Positions 32,276 through 41,651 are shown, numbered from the stretch's first letter. The stretch: 64,000 nt of DNA from JALORV01 sp963766365 (GCA_963766365.1 CAVXZK010000011.1:186001-250000), one strand, 5' to 3'. The notes: a model not told the origin generated them from the letters alone. Numbers and translations are program-made.

Positions 32276-35047
32276 ATGAGGAAATCACTATTTGTGCTGG
32301 GGGCGGCGTTCGCGTTTGCTCTCAGCCTTGCCGGTTGCGGCGGCGATGACGGCGCAGCCGGACCGCCGGGACCGCAGGGTGTACCGGGTGCAGCGGGCAC
32401 CCCGGGCGCTACGGGACCCGCGGGTCCTCCGGGAGCGGCAGCGATCGTGCTGACGCCGACGACTCCGGCAGCGGACTTCGCAGCGCTCGACCTGAGTGGT
32501 TCGAGCGTTACGAGCGTGACAATCGCGAGTCCTCCAGTGGTCAACTTCAAGCTGGCGACGAGTCAGGGCGTGCCGATCGTCGGCTTCGGTAGCAACAACA
32601 AGTGCTACCCGCGGAACAACACGACGACGCCGTACGCCGCAAATTGCTACCCTAATCTGTCGTTCACGATCGCGAAACTCGTTCCCGGCTCCGGTGGAAC
32701 ACCGAGCAAGTGGGTCAATTACATTGTGACGACGGTTCCGACGGTTGCCACCAACGGCACGGTCGGTTCGCCGACCCTGCAGCGCCCGGGCACGGATAAC
32801 TTCGGGACGCTCGTCGACAAGGGCGACGGTAACTACACGTATACCTTTTACAAGGACTATGACCCCGCCGGGATTGCCGGTCTAGTCGCCGGAATCACGC
32901 CATCGAGTGGCAACAAAGCTGACCTCGGAGAACTGTCGTACGACGCCGGCGCCACGCACCGGGTGGTGATGACGCTTTCAGGCAGCGCGCCGGGAACTGG
33001 CTCCAACAATTCCACCGGCCTAAGCGCAGGCTATCCGGCGTCCGTCTCGCTGGGCAGGCCGGTTAACCTCATCCACGACTTCGTACCAGCCACTGGCCAG
33101 GCCCCGGCGGCAAACGCGAACCGGAAGATGGTCGCGAACGCGAACTGCGAGTCCTGCCACAGCACGCTGGGTGGACTGCCGGGCGGCGACGGCTCTTCGC
33201 TCGATTTCCACGGTGGTTCGCGCAACAACATCGAGTACTGCGTGATCTGCCATACGGAGCAGCGCAAGTTTCAGCGCACCGAAGCGACGTACAACGCGAC
33301 GACACGCGCATTCACGAGCAGCACGTATGTTGTTGACGGCCGTGCGATCGGCAACGCCATGAACTTCGTGCACAAGATTCACGTCGCCGGTTCGATGACG
33401 AGAACCGGCTACGACTACGCCGGTGTACTCTTCGATCAGGGCGGCTATTCGCAGGACATCCGCAACTGCGACAAGTGCCATGACTCGTCCAATCCGGCGA
33501 CGCCGCAGGCGAGCCTGTGGAAGACCGAGGCCAACCGGACCGGTTGCGGCTCCTGCCATGACGGCATCAACTTCGACACAGGTATTGGACTGACGCTGGG
33601 AGACAAGCGCCTGGGCCTGACAACGTCCACCGGCTTCTTCGGCGCGGCGCACCCGGCCAACTCGACCGACGGGACCTGCCTGAATTCCTCGTGCCACAAC
33701 CCTGGCGCCAGTGGCGATCCGGACCTGGTCCATAAGCCGGTCACGCCGCCCGACAGGAACAGCTCCTTCCACGTGGCGGGCGGCAACACGCGCACCAATG
33801 CGGCGTGGGTCGCTTCCAACCCGAAACGACTTCCTGCTGGCGCCATCGCGGTCACCTACGACGTCAAGGAAGTGCGTCTCAACGGTTCGCGCAATCCGCA
33901 GATCGTCTTCCGCGTCAAGTTCAACGACGTCGTCACGCCGGTCCTCGACTTCGCCACGGCGCCGAACAACCCAGTGAGCGGTCGGCCGGAGATGTTCGCC
34001 GGCTTCATGGGAGCTCCGAGCGCCCAGTTCGTCTGGTCAGTTCCGCAGGACGACGTGGCAGCCAACGTTGCCGACTTCAACGGGTCAGCGAGTTCCTACA
34101 TTCGCAGTGCCTGGGATGGGTCGGACGTCAATACGACGTGGGCGGCCGGTTCTGGGGCAGACGCGGGCTACTACGTGGTGACGAAGCTCAATGCCACGGT
34201 TCCAACCGACGCGGCGATGCTCTACGGCGGCATTGGTTACTCGTATCAGATCACGACGACTCTGCCGCTGACGCAGACCAACGTGCCGGGGTATCCAGTT
34301 CCGGACGGCTCGGGACTTACGAACGGCCTGGGACTCACCGGCGGACTCATCGTCGTCGCGCCAAATGCCGACAAGCTCGGGACGGGCTTCACGGCGCGCC
34401 GCGCCATCGTCGATGACAAGCGGTGCCAGGACTGCCACCAGGAGCTCGGCACCTTCACGGAGGCAGTGTTCCATGGCGGGCAGCGCAACAACGGCTCGAC
34501 CTGCTCGTGGTGCCATACGCCTAACCGGTCACGCAACGGCTGGTCGGTGGATGCTTCCGCCTTTGTCCATGCCATACACGCCGGAGACAAGCGCAACGTC
34601 CCATACAACTACTACGGCGTTGACTGGTCGAAGATCAAGTATCCAGGCGTGCTGGCGCGCTGCGAGCAGTGCCACGTTCCGGGTTCGTATGATTTCTCGA
34701 GCACCGCATCGGCGGATGCTGCCGGCCTCGGCGCTGACCAGACCGACAAGCGGCTGGTCCGCACGACCGCAACCGGCACGCTAGTGGCCGGGAGCGTGGG
34801 CCTCTCGCCGTGGGCGCCGCCGGCTATCGACTACGGCACGCAGGGTGCTTCGAGCAATCTCGTTACATCGCCAACGGTGACCGCCTGCTCGTCGTGCCAC
34901 GACTCCAGCCTGGCCATCAGCCACATGGAGGTAAACGGCGGTACGTTCTACAAGGATCGGACCACGGCGCTCGGCCGCACGGAGCAGTGCTTCGTCTGCC
35001 ATGCGGTTGGCAGAACCGCAGATATCAGGGCGTCTCATGCGCGCTGA
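32276..35047 (+). CDS. OmcA/MtrC-family outer-membrane decaheme cytochrome c (first)
   Basis: 923-residue lipoprotein (lipobox LAGC, C20) expected on the cell surface as the terminal reductase of a porin-cytochrome conduit. Collagen-like G-x-y triplets follow the lipobox (about residues 28-55). Ten heme motifs fall in two groups: C291, C322, C398, C424 and C468, then C717, C743, C796, C871 and C905. Nine are CXXCH; the fifth is CLNSSCH, a CX4CH. This two-pentaheme plan separated by beta domains is that of MtrC/OmcA. The ATG at 32276 has a GGAGGAGGGG site. It is followed by a strong terminator, so it may also be transcribed alone. Confidence 0.93.
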   Translation: MRKSLFVLGAAFAFALSLAGCGGDDGAAGPPGPQGVPGAAGTPGATGPAGPPGAAAIVLTPTTPAADFAALDLSGSSVTSVTIASPPVVNFKLATSQGVPIVGFGSNNKCYPRNNTTTPYAANCYPNLSFTIAKLVPGSGGTPSKWVNYIVTTVPTVATNGTVGSPTLQRPGTDNFGTLVDKGDGNYTYTFYKDYDPAGIAGLVAGITPSSGNKADLGELSYDAGATHRVVMTLSGSAPGTGSNNSTGLSAGYPASVSLGRPVNLIHDFVPATGQAPAANANRKMVANANCESCHSTLGGLPGGDGSSLDFHGGSRNNIEYCVICHTEQRKFQRTEATYNATTRAFTSSTYVVDGRAIGNAMNFVHKIHVAGSMTRTGYDYAGVLFDQGGYSQDIRNCDKCHDSSNPATPQASLWKTEANRTGCGSCHDGINFDTGIGLTLGDKRLGLTTSTGFFGAAHPANSTDGTCLNSSCHNPGASGDPDLVHKPVTPPDRNSSFHVAGGNTRTNAAWVASNPKRLPAGAIAVTYDVKEVRLNGSRNPQIVFRVKFNDVVTPVLDFATAPNNPVSGRPEMFAGFMGAPSAQFVWSVPQDDVAANVADFNGSASSYIRSAWDGSDVNTTWAAGSGADAGYYVVTKLNATVPTDAAMLYGGIGYSYQITTTLPLTQTNVPGYPVPDGSGLTNGLGLTGGLIVVAPNADKLGTGFTARRAIVDDKRCQDCHQELGTFTEAVFHGGQRNNGSTCSWCHTPNRSRNGWSVDASAFVHAIHAGDKRNVPYNYYGVDWSKIKYPGVLARCEQCHVPGSYDFSSTASADAAGLGADQTDKRLVRTTATGTLVAGSVGLSPWAPPAIDYGTQGASSNLVTSPTVTACSSCHDSSLAISHMEVNGGTFYKDRTTALGRTEQCFVCHAVGRTADIRASHAR

Positions 35048-35070
35048 CCGCTAGCGCTTGACACAGGCAT

Positions 35071-35106
35071 CCGCCCGGCAGTGGACACACTGCCGGGCGG
35101 TTTTTT
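35071..35106 (+). terminator. Rho-independent terminator after first decaheme gene
   Basis: Perfect 12-base stem CCGCCCGGCAGT / ACTGCCGGGCGG with loop GGACAC, followed by six T. It lies 24 bases after the stop codon and is one of the strongest hairpins in the window. It separates this gene from the rest of the electron-transfer locus. Confidence 0.92.
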
Positions 35107-35184
35107 GTGGAAAGTTGCCAATGGGCGAGGTAAGTTACAGGTGAAGAAGGCAGACAGAAGCTGCGAGAGCTTCAGGAGGTGAAG

Positions 35185-35547
35185 TTGAAATTCGTGCGAA
35201 GTCCGTGGGGTTCTGCGGTCGGCTTGATCGCCCTTGTAGCACTGTTGTCGACGGCGTGGCCGGTGTTCCCGCAGACGCAATCATCCGGCGCTCCGCAATC
35301 GGCACCGGCACCGGCAAAGAAGCCCGCGCCGAAGCCGCAGAAGAAGATCGACATCAACAATGCGACACTGTCCGAACTGCGAAAGCTGCCGCTCGGTGAC
35401 GCCGAGGCGAAGCAGGTCATCGCGCACCGGCCTTACAAGGCGAAGGGAGAGCTGATGACGAAAGCCGGGCTGCCGGAGGGCGTTTACTTCACCATAAAGG
35501 ATCGGGTTCAGCTGCAGGAACCTCGCAAGGCTGCACCAAAGAAGTGA
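35185..35547 (+). CDS. Secreted helix-hairpin-helix protein
   Basis: About 120 residues: a signal peptide or membrane anchor (SAVGLIALVALLSTAWPVFPQ), a Pro/Ala/Lys linker (APAPAKKPAPKPQKK) and a ComEA-like helix-hairpin-helix module (IDINNATLSELRKLPLGDAE, then GLPEGVYFTIKDRV). TTG at 35185 is the likely start because AGGAGG ends five bases before it; a GTG at 35179 overlaps that site. The module in other proteins binds DNA or mediates protein contacts; a periplasmic location is inferred. It lies directly before the second decaheme gene, separated by 11 bases or overlapping it depending on the start. The role in electron transfer is unknown. Confidence 0.8.
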   Translation: MKFVRSPWGSAVGLIALVALLSTAWPVFPQTQSSGAPQSAPAPAKKPAPKPQKKIDINNATLSELRKLPLGDAEAKQVIAHRPYKAKGELMTKAGLPEGVYFTIKDRVQLQEPRKAAPKK

Positions 35548-35558
35548 TGGAGACGTCG

Positions 35559-38177
35559 ATGAAGCGATGGATCGGTATCGGTTGGCTAAGTGCTCTCGTT
35601 GTCGTGGTGCTTGCAGCCTGCGGCGGTGGTAACGACGGCGGGGCGCCGGCCACGGGCGGGGGCGCAGTGCCACCTCCACCACCCAGCGGCCAGCTAGGCG
35701 CGGCGCTCACCGCGGCGGCGGCCGTTCCGGGCAACGACTCGTCCACCAACTCGTCGTCGGCTTTCACGGTGCTGCAGGCCAACGGTGTCCCGGCCGTCAC
35801 AGTGAACAGCGCGCCAGTCGTGAACTTCACGGTCTTCTCGGATGGTCAGGTGAAGCAGGGCCTGACCCTCGCCGACATGAGTTTCGCCATTGCCAAGCTC
35901 GTGCCTGGCACCGGCGGTGAGATCGACCAGTGGCAGAGCTACGTCTACCGCATTGAGACGGCAGCGACGGGTGTAGGGCCGGGCGGAAGTCTGACGCCCC
36001 CCGCGACCGCGGCGCAGGCCACGACCGACCCGAAGCCGGCGGGCCAGGCTAATCAACTCGTCTACCACGCCGAGGGCTACTACACCTACACCTTCAGCAC
36101 CAACATCACCGACCCGGCGAACACCAACGGCATCGTGTTCGAGCCGAGCCGCACACACCGGATCGCGATCCAGCTGCGGTACAGGAATGCGGCCGGCGCG
36201 ACGGTTCTCGTCAATCCGTACATCGACGTGACCTTTGACGCGAACGGCCGATCGGTGATCGTGACCGACCCGAGCCAGACCCGCGTGATGGCCGATGTCA
36301 GTTCGTGCAACGGCTGCCACGAGAAGCTGGCGCTGCATGGCGGCGGACGGGTGGACACCCAGTACTGCGTGATGTGCCACAACCCCGGCACGACGGATGC
36401 CAACAGCGGCAACGTGCTGACGATGCAGACGATGACGCACAAGATCCACGCGGGCCGGCTGCTGGCGAGTATCGACCCGGCGATCGGCGGCGGACCGTAC
36501 GTGATCTGGGGCTACCCTCCGGACAAACCCACCAAGCACGACTACTCCGAAGTCGGCTTCCCGCAGGATCTGCGTAACTGCACGGTGTGCCACACCGGGG
36601 CGAACCCCAAGACGCCGCAGGGGGATAACTGGAAGACCCGCACCAGCAAGGAGGCCTGCTTCACCTGCCACGTCAGCGGGACGGGCTCCAATTTCGACGT
36701 CACGCACACGGACTTCGCGCTGGCAATCCTGGGCCCGACCGGCAAGCCGCAGGACATTCCTAACGGCAGTTGCGCCGAGTGCCACCGCGCAGGGACTTCG
36801 GTGTCACCCGAGCGCGTGCACTGGAACCAGAACGAGGAGAACTCAGCCAAGTACCAAGTGCAGATCGAGAGCGCAACGTTCGATGCGGCGGGCCGCAAGG
36901 TTACCGTCAGGTACTCGGTGGTCGATACGACCAACAGCAACGCACCGTGGAACCTGGTGACTTCGGATTGCACGGGCACGGGCGCCGCCGTCGCGTGCAG
37001 CAACTCGACGCAGTTCGGCAACCTTCGTTTCTACCTGGCCTACGCCAACATGGTCGGGCAGCCGGCCGGTGTGACCGAGTTCACCGCTTACAACAATGGC
37101 GGGAGCGGAGCCAATGCGTACTTCTACAAGGGCACCAACGACGGCGGCAACCGCTACACGATCGACATTCCGTTGCCGGCGGACACGGCCACCGCGGTCG
37201 CACAGGGCACGGCGCGCGTCGTCGGCGTCGGCCAGATCAAGGAGCCCAAGCTCGAGGTGAAATCGGCGCTCGATCCCCGGCCCGAGGTCACGCCGCGCAC
37301 GCTGATCAACGTCATAGCCCGGCACACGAGCGCCGACGTCGCGCTCAGCGGGCCGCTGAATCCGCGGCGGCAGGTGGTCTCCAACGAGAAATGCAACGTC
37401 TGCCACGGTGCTCTCGGCACGACGTCGGGCTCGAACACGCTGGCAGAGGCGTTCCACGGCGGGGCGCGCAACACGGTGGAAGCCTGCGCGTTGTGCCACG
37501 ACCAGAACCGCTATTCGTCGACGGTGATGACCAGCGGAATGGCGCTGAGCGAGAACTACTCGTTCAAGCGCATGATTCACGGCATCCACGGCAACTCGAA
37601 ACGGACGTATCCATTCACGCACGGCAACAACGTCATCGGCGCGTTCGGCAAGGATGGCTTGCTGAAGGAGGCGGCGAATCCGGCGGATCCAGCGGGTTTC
37701 ATTGCCCTGAGCAGTTCGTCGAGCGTCTCGGCGCCGCCGGGGACGCTGCTGCAGCCGTGGTCGACAGGGACGGTGGTTCCGGCCGGCACCCCGCTGGGAG
37801 CCTCGGGCAGCGCCGTGGAGAACTACGCGGCTGAAGTCGCGTATCCCCAGCTGGGCCTGAATTGCGACAGCTGCCACGTCAACAAGTCGTGGAGCAGCGA
37901 CGTCAATCCGATCGGCAGTGTCGTGACGAAACCGATAGACGCGGCCACCCTGAAGGCCGGCACCGATCCGCGGGCCTGGCGTGTGATCTCGCCGAAGGCG
38001 GCGAGTTGCACGTCATGCCATGACTCGCCAACGGCTATCAGTCACGTGATCGCCAGCGGCGGCTCGGCCTTCGGCACCCTGACGCAGGCTCAGTCGTTCC
38101 AGGTGCCGGAGACCTGTGCCGAGTGCCATGCGGCCGGGCGGCCGCTCGGCGTCGATGTCGTGCACGGACAGAAGTGA
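35559..38177 (+). CDS. OmcA/MtrC-family outer-membrane decaheme cytochrome c (second)
   Basis: 872-residue lipoprotein (lipobox LAAC, then a Gly/Pro-rich linker GAVPPPPPSG). Ten CXXCH motifs: C250, C270, C341, C367 and C405, then C612, C643, C769, C817 and C853. The family plan is the same as in the first protein, but all ten motifs are canonical and no collagen-like segment is present. ATG 35559 was chosen because GGAG is six bases upstream and it gives a standard signal peptide; ATG 35547 would overlap the previous stop. Genes for MtrA and MtrB follow, so this is the likelier direct MtrC partner. Confidence 0.93.
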   Translation: MKRWIGIGWLSALVVVVLAACGGGNDGGAPATGGGAVPPPPPSGQLGAALTAAAAVPGNDSSTNSSSAFTVLQANGVPAVTVNSAPVVNFTVFSDGQVKQGLTLADMSFAIAKLVPGTGGEIDQWQSYVYRIETAATGVGPGGSLTPPATAAQATTDPKPAGQANQLVYHAEGYYTYTFSTNITDPANTNGIVFEPSRTHRIAIQLRYRNAAGATVLVNPYIDVTFDANGRSVIVTDPSQTRVMADVSSCNGCHEKLALHGGGRVDTQYCVMCHNPGTTDANSGNVLTMQTMTHKIHAGRLLASIDPAIGGGPYVIWGYPPDKPTKHDYSEVGFPQDLRNCTVCHTGANPKTPQGDNWKTRTSKEACFTCHVSGTGSNFDVTHTDFALAILGPTGKPQDIPNGSCAECHRAGTSVSPERVHWNQNEENSAKYQVQIESATFDAAGRKVTVRYSVVDTTNSNAPWNLVTSDCTGTGAAVACSNSTQFGNLRFYLAYANMVGQPAGVTEFTAYNNGGSGANAYFYKGTNDGGNRYTIDIPLPADTATAVAQGTARVVGVGQIKEPKLEVKSALDPRPEVTPRTLINVIARHTSADVALSGPLNPRRQVVSNEKCNVCHGALGTTSGSNTLAEAFHGGARNTVEACALCHDQNRYSSTVMTSGMALSENYSFKRMIHGIHGNSKRTYPFTHGNNVIGAFGKDGLLKEAANPADPAGFIALSSSSSVSAPPGTLLQPWSTGTVVPAGTPLGASGSAVENYAAEVAYPQLGLNCDSCHVNKSWSSDVNPIGSVVTKPIDAATLKAGTDPRAWRVISPKAASCTSCHDSPTAISHVIASGGSAFGTLTQAQSFQVPETCAECHAAGRPLGVDVVHGQK

Positions 38178-38267
38178 TGTCGTGAGTTGAGGCACGGATC
38201 GGCGGTGCGCCGGGTGGCCCTGGAGCGCGCCACGGTTCCGTGAGACGGGTTTCGGGAGGGGGTTCGA

Positions 38268-39230
38268 ATGCGGATTCGTAGCGTGCTGCTGGCGGCCTGT
38301 TTGGGCCTGCTTGGCTGGGGCAGTCCCGGTTGGGCGGCGGACAATGACGGCCCGTCGGCGAAATGCATGATGTGCCATCAGGCCGACCACGAGAAGATGG
38401 CCCGTACGCCCCATGCGGTCGCGGCCGACTCCCGCAACTTCGGCTGCATCGGCTGCCACGGCGGCAGCTCCGAGCACGCCGATAACCCCACCGAGAAGAA
38501 GCCGGACCAGGTCTTCAAGGGCAAGAATGCGGTGACGGGCGCGGCGGCGAGCGAGGCCTGCCTCGCATGCCACACGACGGCCAGCACCAAGCAGATGCTG
38601 CTCTGGGCCGGCAGTGCGCATCCGCAGGCGGATGTGGCCTGCACCAACTGCCACACCCTCCACGTCAACAAGGACAAGCTCTTCAACAAGGCCGAACAGC
38701 CATCGGTGTGCTTCGCCTGCCACAAGGATGTACGCGTCGCCGCCAACAAGCCATGGCGGCACCCAGTGCAGGAAGGCAAGGTCACCTGCTCGGACTGCCA
38801 CTCGGTGCACGGCTCGGCCGGCCCCAAGCTTGCGAAGCGCGACACCGTCAACATGACCTGCTACACGTGCCACGCCGAAAAGCGCGGCCCGTTCGTGCAG
38901 AACCACCAGCCGGTGCAGGACAACTGCGCGAGCTGTCACAACCCGCACGGCAGCAACATCAACGCGATGCTCCACTCGCGCGACCCGATCCTCTGCAACC
39001 AGTGCCACACGCCGCATACCGCCGGCGGCATGGGGGCTGTCCGCGGGCAGCCCGGGGTGCTCCCGCCGGCGGTGCCACCGCAGACGGTATCGGCCGTGAC
39101 GCCTTTGTCCAGCGGCATCAACACCGTCAACATCTGGCAGGGGCGGAGCTGCCTGAACTGCCACACGCAGATCCACGGCTCGAACAACCCGGCCAGGCGC
39201 GCGCCTGTGCCGGCCAACCTGTTCCGCTGA
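38268..39230 (+). CDS. mtrA: Periplasmic decaheme cytochrome c, MtrA/DmsE family
   Basis: 320-residue soluble protein with a signal peptide (cut near GWAADN) and ten CXXCH motifs: CMMCH, CIGCH, CLACH, CTNCH, CFACH, CSDCH, CYTCH, CASCH, CNQCH and CLNCH. This number, spacing and length match MtrA/DmsE/PioA, which is inserted into the MtrB barrel and carries electrons across the outer membrane. The ATG follows GGGAGGGGG. The next gene encodes the MtrB barrel 15 bases on, so the two are coupled. Direction (reduction of outside acceptors or oxidation of Fe(II)) cannot be told from sequence. Confidence 0.95.
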   Translation: MRIRSVLLAACLGLLGWGSPGWAADNDGPSAKCMMCHQADHEKMARTPHAVAADSRNFGCIGCHGGSSEHADNPTEKKPDQVFKGKNAVTGAAASEACLACHTTASTKQMLLWAGSAHPQADVACTNCHTLHVNKDKLFNKAEQPSVCFACHKDVRVAANKPWRHPVQEGKVTCSDCHSVHGSAGPKLAKRDTVNMTCYTCHAEKRGPFVQNHQPVQDNCASCHNPHGSNINAMLHSRDPILCNQCHTPHTAGGMGAVRGQPGVLPPAVPPQTVSAVTPLSSGINTVNIWQGRSCLNCHTQIHGSNNPARRAPVPANLFR

Positions 39231-39245
39231 GCATCGGAGTCCGCC

Positions 39246-41453
39246 ATGACGCAGCAAGTGAGAGTCCGCGAGTTCAGCCGCAGCGCGCTGGCGCTGGCCG
39301 TCTGCGCCGCCTTCGCCGGCGCGCAGGCACAGGATAAGAAAGAAGAGGCCGAGAGCCCCATCGAGACCGTCGCCTCAATGGAAGCAGGGGTCGCCGGGGT
39401 CAGCGGCGACTCGAAGGACCGGGCTTTCTGGGGCCAGTACAACGGCATGCGCTACCAGGATGCGTACGGCATCCTGAATTTCGACTACAGCCGGCTGGAC
39501 ACCTCGACCGGCACCTGGCTCGATGTCACCGGCAGCAATCTCGGGCTGCAGACGCGCGACCTGGGCGTCTTCTGGTCGCGGCAGGGCAACTGGACGCTCG
39601 GGGGCAGCTATAGCGAGTTGTGGAGCGTCAATCCGTACACAGTGAACAGCGGCGTAGCGGGACTAGGAACGACGACACCCACCGCAACGTATCTGACGGG
39701 CGGCGCGGGCTCGGGGTATGACCATGACCCGTCGACCAAGCGGCAGGCCCTCGGGGTGTTCGGATCGAAGTGGCTCGGCGGAACGTTCCAGCTCGAAGGC
39801 AGCGTCAATACCGAGAAGAAGACCGGCAACCAGTTGTTCGGCATCGGCAATAACTGCCCGTCGACAGCGTCGTCCGGGTGCAGCTTCACGCCTGGCTCGC
39901 AGTCCGGTTTCGGCGTCCTCTACACCCCGCTGCCGATCGACTACAACCACACGCAGGTCGAGGCGCGACTGAACTACGCCGGCTCGAGCCTGCAACTGAG
40001 CGGCGGCTACTACGGGTCGTTCTTCTCCAACAACAACGGCGCGCTGACGCCCGGCGTGCCGTCGACACTCAATAACGCGCTCGGGGCGCCGTTGCCGGCC
40101 GGGCCGGGGGTGCAGTCGTACCTGGGCCAGCCCGTTGCCTCATCGCCAGAGAGCCAGTTCAATTACTTCGACCTGACCGGCGCGTACACGTTTTCGCCAA
40201 TCATCCGCACCAATTTCAAGCTGGCGTACTCGCAGGGCAAGCAGGATCAGGACTTTGCGGGTGCGGGGCTGACCGGCGCGCCCGCCGGCGTGGGCAGCCT
40301 CGATGGCGAAGTCACCAGCACGCTGGCACAGGCCCGGGTCGTAGCCAATCCGATCGCGAACCTGTCGATCAACGCCGAGTACCGCTACCAGAACAACGCG
40401 GACGAAACGCCGATCGTGCTCTACAACCAGGTCGGCACGACAAGCTACTCGAACCAGCGGGTCTCCCGCGAGAACAACAGCGCCAAGCTCGAGGCGGCCT
40501 ACCGCTTCCCTTGGGCAATCCAGGGCCTGGCCGGGGTCGGCTGGACGTCGGTGAACCGCGGCACGTTCACGCCGACAGCGTCTTACACCGGCGTCAGCGC
40601 GCTGCGCGAAGAGACGGACGAAACCAGCTGGTGGCTCGAGGTTCGTCGCAGCATGACGGAGACAATCAGCGGGTCGCTGCGTTACACCGGCGCCAGCCGT
40701 GACGGCTCGGACTGGCTGGCGCCCGCGACCGGTGGAGTGGGCCTCGTCGCGGCGGACCCGGCGACACTGGGTCCGAACGCGATCTACATGCCGACGCTCG
40801 CTGACCGCGACCGCAACGCCATCCGGCTGCTGCTCAACTGGATGGCAACAGACGCGCTGAGTGTGCAGTTCGCAATCGACTACGGCCGCGACGACTACAA
40901 GCTGCCGACCGAGTATGCGCTGCAGGAATCGAAGTTCGACCTGTACACGCTCGACGTGAACTACGCATTGTCGGACTCGTGGAACCTCAACGGCTTCCTC
41001 TCCACGGGCTCGCAGAAGATCAACCAGGCGCGCCCCGGCGGCTACATCCTCGCCTTCGACGAAACCTCGTTCAACGCGGGCGTCGGCTTCGACGGCAAGG
41101 TGGGCGAGAAGATGCGCCTTGGCGGCTCGCTGGCGTGGGTCAGCAACGAGGACGCGTATGCGCAGTCGGTCGGGCCGACCACCACCGCGGGCAACGCCGC
41201 CTTGCTCGCGGCGTCCGGCGGCCTGCCGGAAGTCACATTCCGCCGCATGGACCTGAGGCTCTTCGGAACGTTTGCCTTCAGCGATCGGTCCACGATCCGC
41301 GCCGACGTCGCCTACCAGAAACTCACGTACAACGACTGGGGCTGGGCGTACGGCGGCACGCCGTTCCTGTACAGCGACAACTCCACCGTGTACCTGCAGC
41401 CGGACCAGAACGTCGGCTACATCGGCGTGAGCTACATCTACTACCTCAAGTAG
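39246..41453 (+). CDS. mtrB: MtrB/PioB-family decaheme-associated outer-membrane barrel
   Basis: 735-residue outer-membrane porin with a signal peptide (ALALAVCAAFAGAQAQ) and many short amphipathic strands with alternating aromatic residues, typical of a barrel of 26-28 strands. Family-type segments are DAYGILNFDYSRL and LGLQTRDLGVFWSRQGNWTL. It ends in an aromatic-rich strand (GVSYIYYLK). The N-terminal CXXC motif known from Shewanella MtrB is absent; the only mature cysteines are two in an outer loop (NNCPSTASSGC). It follows mtrA directly, and a terminator closes the locus. Confidence 0.92.
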   Translation: MTQQVRVREFSRSALALAVCAAFAGAQAQDKKEEAESPIETVASMEAGVAGVSGDSKDRAFWGQYNGMRYQDAYGILNFDYSRLDTSTGTWLDVTGSNLGLQTRDLGVFWSRQGNWTLGGSYSELWSVNPYTVNSGVAGLGTTTPTATYLTGGAGSGYDHDPSTKRQALGVFGSKWLGGTFQLEGSVNTEKKTGNQLFGIGNNCPSTASSGCSFTPGSQSGFGVLYTPLPIDYNHTQVEARLNYAGSSLQLSGGYYGSFFSNNNGALTPGVPSTLNNALGAPLPAGPGVQSYLGQPVASSPESQFNYFDLTGAYTFSPIIRTNFKLAYSQGKQDQDFAGAGLTGAPAGVGSLDGEVTSTLAQARVVANPIANLSINAEYRYQNNADETPIVLYNQVGTTSYSNQRVSRENNSAKLEAAYRFPWAIQGLAGVGWTSVNRGTFTPTASYTGVSALREETDETSWWLEVRRSMTETISGSLRYTGASRDGSDWLAPATGGVGLVAADPATLGPNAIYMPTLADRDRNAIRLLLNWMATDALSVQFAIDYGRDDYKLPTEYALQESKFDLYTLDVNYALSDSWNLNGFLSTGSQKINQARPGGYILAFDETSFNAGVGFDGKVGEKMRLGGSLAWVSNEDAYAQSVGPTTTAGNAALLAASGGLPEVTFRRMDLRLFGTFAFSDRSTIRADVAYQKLTYNDWGWAYGGTPFLYSDNSTVYLQPDQNVGYIGVSYIYYLK

Positions 41454-41504
41454 ACGGCGCGCATCGCCGTCACCCGGCGGTGCGGATCCGGAGAGGGTTA
41501 CTAC

Positions 41505-41535
41505 CGAGGCCGCGCACTGCGCGGCCTCGTCTTTT
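41505..41535 (+). terminator. Rho-independent terminator after mtrB
   Basis: Perfect 11-base stem CGAGGCCGCGC / GCGCGGCCTCG with a three-base loop, followed by TCTTTT. It is about 50 bases after the mtrB stop and separates the electron-transfer locus from ccm. Confidence 0.9.
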
Positions 41536-41555
41536 GATGCATCGCACTCAGCGGG

Positions 41556-41596
41556 TTGACCTAGCTCCAATCCGCCTGTAACGCAACTTGTAACGC
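41556..41596 (+). promoter_or_regulatory. Candidate ccm promoter with direct repeat
   Basis: TTGACC (41556-41561) resembles a -35; the expected -10 position falls on the first of two TGTAACGC repeats (41577-41584 and 41589-41596, 12 bases apart). The repeats could be a regulator site. It is about 55-95 bases before the ccmA ATG. Confidence 0.35.
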
Positions 41597-41651
41597 CGGA
41601 CGCCCTCCCGTACTCTCCGCGCCGCAACAACGAAGTGCGCCAGTCCTTTCA

